Below, one piece after another: positions 18,278 through 25,744 of a DNA stretch of 64,000 nucleotides. The stretch is taken from the NCBI RefSeq assembly GCF_002304005.1, contig NZ_MRCQ01000003.1, positions 62,001-126,000 on the forward strand. Direction: 5' to 3'. Within the stretch, counting starts at the first letter, position 1, and every line of letters starts with the position of its first letter. The notes beneath the pieces are model-generated. The model saw only the letters and a list, made by a program, of their open reading frames with translations, was not told where the DNA came from and ran no database searches. This DNA is from Flavobacterium sp. ACN6. GTDB taxonomy: Bacteria; Bacteroidota; Bacteroidia; Flavobacteriales; Flavobacteriaceae. Position numbers and translations under genes: made by a program.

Positions 18278-18308
18278 CAAAGATAGATTTAATTAGAGAA
18301 TGTGGCAA
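18278..18308 (-). promoter_or_regulatory. Bacteroidota-type promoter of the ABC-F gene
   Basis: On the minus strand TTG is followed by 20 bp and TATCTTTG, close to the TTG-N19-TAnnTTTG consensus, 66 bp upstream of the start. Confidence 0.75.
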
Positions 18309-18440
18309 TTAGAATTCAAGATTTTAGAAAGAGTTAGACTTCTTAAACTTTTAGAAATATCAAAAAAAGAATAAATATTCAGCGGTGCACTTTAAAATCT
18401 AAGAAGTCTAAAAATCCAACAATCTAATAAGTATGTCAAA

Positions 18441-18462
18441 ATTCCCAAATGTTTCCAGAAAT
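18441..18462 (+). promoter_or_regulatory. candidate response regulator direct repeat (autoregulation)
   Basis: Two half sites, ATTCCCAAATG and TTTCCAGAAAT, are spaced 11 bp apart, 56 bp before the response regulator gene. They resemble the better repeat in front of the downstream PepSY gene (20472-20491). OmpR-family regulators typically bind such tandem half sites. This is an inference from pattern and position. Confidence 0.4.
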
Positions 18463-18517
18463 GAGATGTTATTTTGAGCTTGTATTCTTACATTTGATTA
18501 CATAAAACAGGCAAAAG

Positions 18518-19189
18518 ATGAAAATTTTAATAATAGAAGATGAAGCAGGTTTACGTGAAGTAGTGCAACAATCACTTGAAAAAGAGAAGTATATTGTAGA
18601 AAATGCACATGATTATATTTCAGGATTTGACAAACTTGGATCTTATGATTACGATTGCATCCTGATTGATATTATGTTACCTAACGGCAGCGGATTGGAT
18701 TTGCTTCAGGAAATTAAAAAGCAAAAAAAACAGAGTGCCGTGATTATTATTTCGGCAAAAGATGCTGTTGATGATAAAGTAAAAGGACTGGATTTAGGTG
18801 CTGATGATTACTTAAGTAAACCTTTTCATTTATCAGAATTACATGCCCGAATCAAGTCGGCAATGCGAAGAAACAATCATAATGGAGATAATCTTATTAT
18901 CTGGAAAAACATCACACTTTCTCCGGAACAAAGAACGGTTTTGATCGAAAATAATACATTGGATTTAAACCGAAAAGAGTTTGATTTACTATATTATTTC
19001 ATCATTAACCCAAACAGATTAATTAATAAAACTGCGATTGCTGAATATGTATGGGGTGATCATACAGACCAGGCCGACAATTTAGATTTTGTATATTCAC
19101 AGATTAAAAATCTTCGTAAAAAACTGAAAGATAGTAATGCTGAAATTGACATTCAGGCTGTTTACGGTATTGGATATAAAATGAGTTAA
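18518..19189 (+). CDS. OmpR/PhoB-family response regulator
   Basis: The 223-residue protein has a receiver domain (about 1-115) with acidic residues at 7-9, the phospho-acceptor Asp51 (ILIDIMLP), Ser79 and Lys101 (YLSKPF). A winged-helix Trans_reg_C domain follows (about 127-222) with LNRKEFDLLYYF and an AVYGIGYKM end. Its stop overlaps the start of a histidine kinase gene by one base, so the two form a conventional two-component pair. Candidate tandem binding sites lie upstream of this gene and of the first PepSY-like gene. Confidence 0.95.
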   Translation: MKILIIEDEAGLREVVQQSLEKEKYIVENAHDYISGFDKLGSYDYDCILIDIMLPNGSGLDLLQEIKKQKKQSAVIIISAKDAVDDKVKGLDLGADDYLSKPFHLSELHARIKSAMRRNNHNGDNLIIWKNITLSPEQRTVLIENNTLDLNRKEFDLLYYFIINPNRLINKTAIAEYVWGDHTDQADNLDFVYSQIKNLRKKLKDSNAEIDIQAVYGIGYKMS

Positions 19190-20460
19190 TGAAATTACAA
19201 AATTATACACTTCGCTATCTGGCTGTCACCCTGCTTCTCGTTATCCCAATATGGGCAGGAATTTTTTATGTTCTGATTTTAGATGAAGTATATGATAATA
19301 TTGACGACGACTTAAAAAACTCAAAAATAATTATTGTTCGTCACGCTTTCGCGGATAGAAAATTGTTAAATTCTCCTGAATTTGGAATCAATAAATTTAC
19401 CATAAAACCGCTTCCTAAAGGAAATTACCGCACCAAAGATGAGTTTTTTTCTACCAAGGAATTCATGGAATATGATAATGATGATGAACCTATCAGAATT
19501 TTAAAATCTGTTTTTAAAGATGAGGAAGGAAACAATTATGAGCTCATTATAAAAGCTTCTATTGTTGAAGAAGACGAATTGCTTCAAGATTTATTTTTGG
19601 CACTAATTGGTTTATACATCATGCTAGTTATAAGTATATTGATAGTAAATCATTTATTATTAAAAAAAATATGGAAAGCATTTCATGTTGTCCTGGATAA
19701 CCTTAAAGAAATAAAACTAGGAACCGGAAGCAAACTAAAAGCAATCGATTCTCCTATTGATGAATTTAATACGCTGGCAAAAGAAGTCGAGAAAATGCTT
19801 AATCGTAACGAAAGTATATATTCGAGCCAGAAACAATTTATAGAAAATGCTTCTCACGAATTGCAGACCCCTTTGGCAATAAGCATCAATAAACTGGAAT
19901 TATTTGCAGAAAACAGCACGCTTCCGGAAGAACAAATGATAGAAATTGGAAAAATAACGGATACTTTAAACCGATTAACTAGATTGAATAAATCTTTATT
20001 AATGTTATCCAAAATTGAAAACCAACAATTCTCTCAAGAGCAAGAGGTTGATTTCAATAAACTTATTTTAACATTGACGGAAGATTATACTGATCTGGCC
20101 GAATTTAAAAAAGTAAAAATAATTATTACAGAAAATGATTCGTTACTCTTTAAAATGAATAAAGGTCTTGCGATTGCATTGATTAGTAATTTATTAAAGA
20201 ATGCTTTGATACATAATCATAAGGAAGGTTTTGTGAATTTTGTTATCAATAAAAATGAAATCATAATTTCAAATTCCGGAAATAATGCACCGTTAAATTC
20301 AGCTGTTATTTTCAATAGATTTTACCGTCACACTACTACAAACGAATCTACAGGTTTAGGTTTATCTATTGTAAAATCTATTATCAATAATTATTCGATA
20401 ACGGTCGAATATATCTTTACTGGCGATCATCAGTTTAAAATTAATTTTCCTAAAAAGTAG
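19189..20460 (+). CDS. sensor histidine kinase
   Basis: The 423-residue membrane kinase has transmembrane helices at about 9-31 and 133-157. They flank a periplasmic sensor of about 100 residues. A HAMP-like linker leads to the H box FIENASHELQTPLA with phospho-acceptor His223. The ATPase domain has an N box (LISNLLKNALIHN), a short G1-like loop and G2 (STGLGLSIVKSI). The classic DxGxG loop reads ISNSGNNAP, as in many Bacteroidota kinases of this class. It partners the overlapping response regulator gene. The ligand is unknown; linkage to PepSY-like proteins suggests envelope sensing. Confidence 0.93.
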   Translation: MKLQNYTLRYLAVTLLLVIPIWAGIFYVLILDEVYDNIDDDLKNSKIIIVRHAFADRKLLNSPEFGINKFTIKPLPKGNYRTKDEFFSTKEFMEYDNDDEPIRILKSVFKDEEGNNYELIIKASIVEEDELLQDLFLALIGLYIMLVISILIVNHLLLKKIWKAFHVVLDNLKEIKLGTGSKLKAIDSPIDEFNTLAKEVEKMLNRNESIYSSQKQFIENASHELQTPLAISINKLELFAENSTLPEEQMIEIGKITDTLNRLTRLNKSLLMLSKIENQQFSQEQEVDFNKLILTLTEDYTDLAEFKKVKIIITENDSLLFKMNKGLAIALISNLLKNALIHNHKEGFVNFVINKNEIIISNSGNNAPLNSAVIFNRFYRHTTTNESTGLGLSIVKSIINNYSITVEYIFTGDHQFKINFPKK

Positions 20461-20471
20461 TATTTTTCTTT

Positions 20472-20491
20472 TTTCCTAATTGTTTCCTAAT
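20472..20491 (+). promoter_or_regulatory. candidate response regulator operator
   Basis: TTTCCTAAT occurs twice (20472-20480 and 20483-20491) with an 11-bp repeat period, 41 bp upstream of the first PepSY-like gene and just after the kinase stop. Tandem half sites with 10-11-bp spacing are the usual target of OmpR-family regulators. Confidence 0.5.
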
Positions 20492-20531
20492 TCAGGTTAT
20501 AAACTTGTATTAGAATTTAAAACATACAATT

Positions 20532-20975
20532 ATGAAAACGACATTAAATCTCGCTGCATTAGCAATTATAGGGTTAACATTTGGACTTTCTGCCAATGCA
20601 CAAAAAACTGTTATTACAAAAGCCGCTTTGCCAGTTAATGCTCAGACTTTTCTAAAAACTCATTTTACCGGTCAGGAACCTACGTATATTTTACAGGATA
20701 AAGAAACTTTTTCTACAGATTACAAAGTTCAGTTTGCCAACAATATGGAAGTGGAATTTGACGGAAAAGGAAACTGGGAAGAAGTAGACGGCAATCATCA
20801 GCCGATTCCGGTAACAGTACTCCCAAAAGGAATTGCAAATTACGTTAAAACCAATTTTGCAGGTGCAACAGTTACCAAAATCGACAAAGGAACCTGGGGT
20901 TACGAAGTGGATTTAAGTAATGGCATAGAACTGGAATTTAACTCAAGAGGGAACTTTTTAAGAATCGATAATTAA
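20532..20975 (+). CDS. PepSY-like (BLIP-fold) exported protein 1
   Basis: The 147-residue protein has a signal peptide (about 1-23, ending ANA). The mature part consists of two similar halves of about 60 residues. Each begins with a proline/hydrophobic helix (LPVNAQTFLKTHF, LPKGIANYVKTNF) and ends with a strand pair (MEVEFDGKGNWEEVDG, IELEFNSRGNFLRID). This is the putative beta-lactamase-inhibitor-like, PepSY-like family of Bacteroidota. Such proteins are periplasmic and poorly understood; a role as a sensor accessory or protease inhibitor has been proposed for the fold. It directly follows a two-component system and is likely in its regulon. Confidence 0.87.
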   Translation: MKTTLNLAALAIIGLTFGLSANAQKTVITKAALPVNAQTFLKTHFTGQEPTYILQDKETFSTDYKVQFANNMEVEFDGKGNWEEVDGNHQPIPVTVLPKGIANYVKTNFAGATVTKIDKGTWGYEVDLSNGIELEFNSRGNFLRIDN

Positions 20976-21000
20976 ACAAGATATATTAAATAATACAATC

Positions 21001-21462
21001 ATGAAAAAAATATTTTTAACCGGCTTTATCGCTTTATCACTTTTATTCACCACTACATCATGTGATAGTGACGATGACAATAATGAATCTGTAATTAATG
21101 CCAGCGATTTACCAAAAACTGCTGATACATTTGTTAATACTTATTTCCCTAATGTTACTTATATTAATGTAACAAAACAAAATATTGCCGATATAGACGG
21201 ATCTATTTATGAAGTTAAACTAAGCAATAATTTCGAAATTGATTTTGATGCTAATGGCAATTGGATTGATATAGACGGACATCATCAGGCTGTTCCTGTT
21301 GCATTAGTTCCAGAGAAAATACAAACCTATGTAACAACAAATTATCCTAATCAGTTTGTGACTTCTATTGATAATAAAAAAACAACTGTTGAAGTAGAAC
21401 TTTCCAGCGAACTAGATTTAGTTTTTGATCTTCAGGGAAATTTTCTGAGAATTGATAAATAA
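21001..21462 (+). CDS. PepSY-like lipoprotein 2
   Basis: This 153-residue paralogue of the preceding protein has a lipoprotein signal (TTSC, Cys about 21) and an acidic linker. Two PepSY-like halves follow: DLPKTADTFVNTYFPNVTY with DFDANGNWIDIDG, and VPEKIQTYVTTNYPNQ with DLVFDLQGNFLRIDK. It is 25 bp downstream of gene 1, so the two are probably co-transcribed. A terminator follows. Having lipidated and soluble versions side by side echoes the DUF4252 pair near the window start. Confidence 0.87.
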   Translation: MKKIFLTGFIALSLLFTTTSCDSDDDNNESVINASDLPKTADTFVNTYFPNVTYINVTKQNIADIDGSIYEVKLSNNFEIDFDANGNWIDIDGHHQAVPVALVPEKIQTYVTTNYPNQFVTSIDNKKTTVEVELSSELDLVFDLQGNFLRIDK

Positions 21463-21477
21463 TCTTTAATTAAAATA

Positions 21478-21521
21478 AAACCTAAAGCTCTGATTCCAAC
21501 ATTAGGGCTTTTCTTTTTCAA
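21478..21521 (+). terminator. terminator after PepSY-like gene 2
   Basis: AAGCTCT pairs with AGGGCTT (one G-T pair) and is followed by a T-rich run. Confidence 0.65.
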
Positions 21522-21575
21522 TACATCTTTCAAAATTTAGTCTTATCTTGTATAACAATTAAAAATCAGCAAAAT

Positions 21576-22019
21576 ATGAGAACGAAATTAAACTTGGCAG
21601 CCAGCCTAATGGCAGGATTAATATTTGGACTTTCTGCACATGCACAAAAAACTGTAATCAAAAAAGAAGCTTTACCTGCAAATGCACAAACATTCTTAAA
21701 AACACATTTTGGATCAAAAAAACCAAGTTATATATTGGAAGACAAAGAAATTCTTTCTACAGAATATAAAGTGCAGTTTGATAATAAAATTGAAATAGAA
21801 TTTGATAAAAAAGGAAACTGGAAAGAAGTAGACGGTAATGGAGATAAAATTCCTTCCTCTATTATCCCGAAAAAAATCGCTTCGTATGTAAAAACAAACT
21901 TTCGTAAGGAGAAAATAATCAAAATCGAAATAGGAACTTTTGGCTATGAAGCTAAACTTACCAATGGTTTAGAATTAAAATTCAACTTAAAAGGAGATTT
22001 TACTAAAATTGATAAGTAA
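21576..22019 (+). CDS. PepSY-like exported protein 3
   Basis: The 147-residue protein has the same length and layout as copy 1 and is much closer to it than to copy 2. The signal peptide ends AHA, then QKTVIKKEALPANAQTFLKTHF (in outline), with two half-repeats ending IEIEFDKKGNWKEVDG and LELKFNLKGDFTKIDK. The mature part is noticeably more lysine-rich than copy 1. It is separated from copy 2 by a terminator, so it is probably expressed from its own promoter. No TTTCCTAAT repeat is seen in front of it. Confidence 0.87.
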   Translation: MRTKLNLAASLMAGLIFGLSAHAQKTVIKKEALPANAQTFLKTHFGSKKPSYILEDKEILSTEYKVQFDNKIEIEFDKKGNWKEVDGNGDKIPSSIIPKKIASYVKTNFRKEKIIKIEIGTFGYEAKLTNGLELKFNLKGDFTKIDK

Positions 22020-22034
22020 CATTAATTTTAAAAA

Positions 22035-22075
22035 TAAAAAAGCCCACAAGTTTCTAAAAACCTGTGGGCTTTACT
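22035..22075. terminator. bidirectional terminator
   Basis: AAAGCCCACAAG and CTGTGGGCTTT form a stem between the convergent PepSY 3 and GlmU-like genes, with A and T runs on the two sides. Confidence 0.85.
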
Positions 22076-22117
22076 AAATTATCTCATTATCTAATTGACT
22101 AATTATTAAATTAAAAA

Positions 22118-23293
22118 TTAGTCTTTTCTCCATTTCTTAGTTTCCTCAAAAATATGTTCTAGAATTGCTGTTTCTGTTGCGTCGAAATCAATATTTCTTC
22201 GGCTCATAACTAATCGTGCTGTTTCAAAAGCTTTTTTAGTCACATAAGTTGTAAATCCAGCCGCACCGCCCCAAGAGAAACTTGGAACAAAATTACGCGG
22301 AAAACCAGATCCAAAAATATTAGCGCTTACTCCAACAACAGTTCCTGTATTGAACATTGTATTGATACCGCATTTACTATGATCTCCCATCATTAAACCA
22401 CAAAACTGAAGTCCGGTTTTTGCAAAACCTTCTGTTTCGTAACTCCATAACTTTACTTCTTCGTAATTATTTTTCAGGTTTGAATTATTAGAATCAGCTC
22501 CAATATTACACCATTCCCCTAAAACAGAATCACCTAAAAACCCTTCATGTCCTTTATTTGAATTCGCAAAAAGAACAGAATTTTTAACCTCGCCGCCTAT
22601 TCTAGATCCTGGCCCAACGGTTGTTGCCCCGTAAACTTTAGCCGACATTTTTACCATCGCTTTTTCGCATAAAGCGAAAGGGCCGCGAATCGTAGTGCCT
22701 TCCATAATTTCCGAATCTTTACCTATATAGATAGGTCCGTTAGAAGCATTTAAAGTTACAAACTCTAATTTTGCACCTTCTTCTATAAATATATTTTCGG
22801 GAGCAATTACATTAACGCTTTTTGGAATTGGCTGTGATTTTCGATCTTCGGTTAAATAATTAAAATCCTCACGGATTGCTGCATCATTTTTAGAGAAAAT
22901 ATCCCAAGTATGTTCAATGGTGATACAATCATCATTGTAATGAATAATTTCATAAGAATCAAAATCGACTTCTTCTTGATTTTCAGACGCAAAAAATGCT
23001 ATTACATCTTCCCCTTTAAATATTGCCTGATTTTCTGTTAAGTTTGAAACCATCTCTGCAAGTGTATCATTTGGCAAATACGCTGCATTGATCATTACAT
23101 TTTCTTCCATTTCCACCATTGGAAATTTCTCAGACAAATATTCTTCGGTTATAGTAGTAATTGTCGAACCCAGACGTTTTTCCCATTTTTGACGAATGGT
23201 CATTATTCCGACCAAAATATCAGCCACAGGCCTCGTAAAGGTAAAAGGTAATAAAGCATTCCGAACGGGTCCGTCGAAAAGAATGTAGTTCAT
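22118..23293 (-). CDS. GlmU family protein (nucleotidyltransferase-like plus left-handed beta helix)
   Basis: The 391-residue protein has an N-terminal part (MNYILFDGPVRNALLPFTFTR) resembling sugar nucleotidyltransferases but without an obvious GGxGTRL loop. The C-terminal half is made of hexapeptide repeats (for example APENIFIEEGAKLEFV, NGPIYIGKDSEIMEG) forming a left-handed beta helix. It is annotated as GlmU-family in Bacteroidota, but true GlmU activity is doubtful because the UDP-sugar loop is not canonical. Likely a sugar-nucleotide or acyltransfer role in envelope synthesis. Upstream on the minus strand TAACTTTG at 23338-23345 is a -7-like site. Confidence 0.85.
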   Translation of the reverse strand: MNYILFDGPVRNALLPFTFTRPVADILVGIMTIRQKWEKRLGSTITTITEEYLSEKFPMVEMEENVMINAAYLPNDTLAEMVSNLTENQAIFKGEDVIAFFASENQEEVDFDSYEIIHYNDDCITIEHTWDIFSKNDAAIREDFNYLTEDRKSQPIPKSVNVIAPENIFIEEGAKLEFVTLNASNGPIYIGKDSEIMEGTTIRGPFALCEKAMVKMSAKVYGATTVGPGSRIGGEVKNSVLFANSNKGHEGFLGDSVLGEWCNIGADSNNSNLKNNYEEVKLWSYETEGFAKTGLQFCGLMMGDHSKCGINTMFNTGTVVGVSANIFGSGFPRNFVPSFSWGGAAGFTTYVTKKAFETARLVMSRRNIDFDATETAILEHIFEETKKWRKD

Positions 23294-23603
23294 AAATAAT
23301 TGAGTGTTTGTTAAAATATTGATTTGGTTACCTGGCTCAAAGTTACAAATATTTATACTTTACATGAACCATATTCATATGTAAATAGCCACGAATGCAC
23401 AAAATTTCATATTGTCTTGAATTTTAATTCATTTAAATTACATCAATTAGTAAAGCCTGAGGTTTGATTTTACAATTTTAACATAGCCAGCGGTTTCAAC
23501 CGCTGGGACGCAATATATTCACAATACGCACCCCATGGTTAAAACCACGGGCAATATTTTAAAATCAGATTCTTATTTTTTTTGCAGTTAAGAAAATTTA
23601 ACG
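23294..23603. repeat. gap with two REP-like palindromes
   Basis: The 364-bp gap between the GlmU-like gene and rpmE2 has no supported gene. It contains CCAGCGGTT-TC-AACCGCTGG (23487-23506) and CCCATGGTT-AA-AACCACGGG (23532-23551, one mismatch). The second shares the GGTTAAAACC centre with the hairpin that recurs four times at 53.2-54.2 kb. The rest is AT-rich, with the GlmU-like promoter region at its left end. Confidence 0.75.
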
Positions 23604-23640
23604 CCAAAAAAAAAGCCTCCCAAATCTGGAAGGCTTTTGT
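23604..23640 (-). terminator. rpmE2 terminator
   Basis: AAGCCTCCC pairs imperfectly with GGAAGGCTT; the A run on the left becomes a U run on the minus strand, 18 bp past the rpmE2 stop. Confidence 0.8.
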
Positions 23641-23657
23641 ATAATTTAAAACAGCTA

Positions 23658-23912
23658 TTATTTTTTAGCGTGTTTTGCATATTTAGTTTTGAATTTATCA
23701 ATACGTCCTGCAGTATCGATAAGTTTAGATTTACCAGTATAAAAAGGGTGAGATGATCTAGAAATCTCCATTTTTACAACTGGATACTCAACTCCGTCAA
23801 CTTCAATTGTTTCTCTTGTATCTGCAGTAGATTTAGTGATAAAAACGTCATCATTTGACATGTCTTTAAATGCAACTAATCTGTAATTTTCTGGGTGAAT
23901 TCCTTTTTTCAT
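23658..23912 (-). CDS. rpmE2: 50S ribosomal protein L31 type B
   Basis: The 84-residue protein starts [19 protein letters not shown] and contains [20 protein letters not shown], both diagnostic of type B L31. It lacks the zinc-binding cysteines of the C+ form, so it does not need zinc. L31 sits at the large/small subunit bridge. In many bacteria the zinc-free form replaces the zinc form under zinc limitation; here it is probably the only L31, as commonly seen in Flavobacterium. Promoter and terminator show a monocistronic unit. Confidence 0.95.
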   Translation of the reverse strand: MKKGIHPENYRLVAFKDMSNDDVFITKSTADTRETIEVDGVEYPVVKMEISRSSHPFYTGKSKLIDTAGRIDKFKTKYAKHAKK

Positions 23913-24029
23913 CTTTTCTTTTATTTATTGTTTGGAGTATGTTTATTTTGAAGCTTTTTCATGGTTAGAAAAAGGTGTAAACAAATGATACTCTTTTTGT
24001 TTAAAAACTTTTAATTATTTTTGAGTGTG

Positions 24030-24058
24030 CAAATTTACAATTCTTTTTTAATAAACAA
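24030..24058 (-). promoter_or_regulatory. Bacteroidota-type promoter of rpmE2
   Basis: On the minus strand TTG, an 18-bp spacer and TAAATTTG precede the gene, leaving an untranslated leader of about 110 nt. Confidence 0.75.
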
Positions 24059-24162
24059 ATAGTTAGCCCACTTTTTTTTAGTTTATTTCGAAAAGCTTTT
24101 TTTATCTCCGATTATAGTGGGAATTACTATATTTGTGGATTAATTTTAAAACATATAAAAAT

Positions 24163-24693
24163 ATGATTAATGAAGTTATAAAAAAGAATGGTATTACGTA
24201 TGGTGTAATGATTGGAATTGCATCTGCTTTGGTTACTGCTACGATATACGCTGTTGATTTAAACCTATTTACAGCTTGGTGGATGGGAATTATAGGAATA
24301 GCGATAAGTCTTACAATCAGCATTATTTTACTTTCTAAAACTAAGAAAGAACTGAATGGCGTTTTTAGTTTTAAAGATGCTTTTACCACTTATTTTATAG
24401 CTGCTGTAATTGGTATTTTAATTTCTACAACTTTTAACATTGTTTTATTTAATGTTATTGACCCGGGAGCAAAAGATACTTTAAGCGAAATTATGATCAA
24501 ATATACTGTCAATATGATGCAGAAATTTGGCACACCTGCATCTGCAATTAATGAAGCAGTTGCTAAAATGAAAGAAAGCAGTCCATATTCTACTGTAGAA
24601 CTAGCAAAAGGATCTGTTTTTGCTATTGTTGTCAGTGCAATTTTCGGATTGATTTTCGCCGCATTTTTTAAAAGCAAATCTACACAAGAATAA
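24163..24693 (+). CDS. DUF4199 domain-containing membrane protein
   Basis: From the ATG at 24163 it encodes 176 residues; a more upstream ATG at 24133 would add ten residues with no family support and would overlap the likely promoter (TATATTTG at 24128). It has four hydrophobic helices (about 12-33, 38-58, 72-95 and 144-168). The fourth lies after an amphipathic stretch. This matches DUF4199, a Bacteroidota membrane family of unknown function. It ends 8 bp before a glycosyltransferase gene. The DUF4199/glycosyltransferase pairing suggests a shared role in envelope lipid or glycan handling. Confidence 0.85.
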   Translation: MINEVIKKNGITYGVMIGIASALVTATIYAVDLNLFTAWWMGIIGIAISLTISIILLSKTKKELNGVFSFKDAFTTYFIAAVIGILISTTFNIVLFNVIDPGAKDTLSEIMIKYTVNMMQKFGTPASAINEAVAKMKESSPYSTVELAKGSVFAIVVSAIFGLIFAAFFKSKSTQE

Positions 24694-24701
24694 AAATATA
24701 A

Positions 24702-25658
24702 ATGAATTTATCTATACTTATACCGCTTCTAAACGAGGAGGAATCACTTAAAGAACTCTATACTTGGATCATTCAAGTGATGCAATCTAACAATTACTCT
24801 TATGAAATCATTTTTGTAGATGATGGTAGTACAGATAATTCTTGGCAGATTATCGAAGGTTTTTCTAATGAGAATCCGAATGTAAAAGGCATTCGTTTCA
24901 TGAAGAACTTTGGAAAATCGCAGGCTTTACATGCTGGTTTTGCAAAAGCGAAGGGCGACGTTATTATTACAATGGATGCCGATTTGCAAGATAGTCCAGA
25001 TGAAATTCCTGAATTATACGATATGATTACAGGTCAGAAATACGATTTGGTTTCTGGCTGGAAAAAGAAACGTTACGATTCTGTCGTGGCAAAAAATCTT
25101 CCTTCAAAATTATTTAACTGGGCTGCGAGAAAAACTTCTGGAGTTGAGCTAAATGATTTTAACTGCGGATTAAAAGCATATAAAAACGTTGTGGTTAAAA
25201 ACATTGAAGTTTCTGGCGAAATGCACCGCTATATACCAGTTTTGGCCAAAAATGCCGGTTTCGGAAAAATTGGCGAAAAAGTGGTTATTCACCAAGCTAG
25301 AAAATATGGTGAAACCAAATTCGGAATGGAACGTTTTATCAACGGATTTCTTGATTTAATTACCATTTGGTTTTTATCGCGTTTCGGAAAAAGACCTATG
25401 CACTTATTTGGTGCAATGGGTTCTATTATGTTTATCATCGGATTTTTGTCTGCAGGATATATTGGAGTTTCAAAGCTATACCATATGTATAACGGAATGC
25501 GATATACTCTAGTTACTAGTAATCCTTGGTTTTATATCGCATTAACAACAATGATCTTAGGAACACAGCTTTTCTTAGCTGGATTTTTAGGTGAAATTAT
25601 TTTAAGAACCAAGAATAATGAAGAAAGATATAAAGTAGCACGTGAAGTGAATTTTTGA
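24702..25658 (+). CDS. family 2 glycosyltransferase, polyprenyl-phosphate type
   Basis: The 318-residue protein begins with a GT-A domain: SILIPLLNEEESL at the N-terminus, IIFVDDGSTDNSW, and the metal-binding DADLQD at about 92-97. Two C-terminal transmembrane helices (about 233-257 and 272-298) anchor it. This architecture matches dolichol/undecaprenyl-phosphate sugar transferases (GtrB/DPM1-like). They load a sugar on the lipid carrier at the cytoplasmic face. It follows the DUF4199 gene closely. Donor sugar is not predictable. Confidence 0.9.
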   Translation: MNLSILIPLLNEEESLKELYTWIIQVMQSNNYSYEIIFVDDGSTDNSWQIIEGFSNENPNVKGIRFMKNFGKSQALHAGFAKAKGDVIITMDADLQDSPDEIPELYDMITGQKYDLVSGWKKKRYDSVVAKNLPSKLFNWAARKTSGVELNDFNCGLKAYKNVVVKNIEVSGEMHRYIPVLAKNAGFGKIGEKVVIHQARKYGETKFGMERFINGFLDLITIWFLSRFGKRPMHLFGAMGSIMFIIGFLSAGYIGVSKLYHMYNGMRYTLVTSNPWFYIALTTMILGTQLFLAGFLGEIILRTKNNEERYKVAREVNF

Positions 25659-25744
25659 TACAAATCAGGAAAAAAAAATCGTTTTGAGTCAAATTAACTT
25701 TTCAAGAAAAACTACCTTTATTTAAAACATAAAAGAAAATTTAA

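Larger units (their letters stand above)
18213..18517. repeat. divergent intergenic region with 8-bp-periodic TTAG arms
   Basis: The 305-bp gap between the ABC-F and response regulator genes starts directly at the ABC-F ATG with a TTAGATTT-type 8-bp-periodic array (18213-18257). A reverse-complement array (AAAATCTA AGAAGTCT AAAAATCC ...) lies at 18391-18431. Between them is the ABC-F promoter, and after them a candidate response regulator site at 18441-18462. No gene is present. Confidence 0.7.

Noticed and set aside
24133..24163. Longer start of the DUF4199 gene
   Set aside because: It overlaps the probable -7 element and adds residues not belonging to the family.
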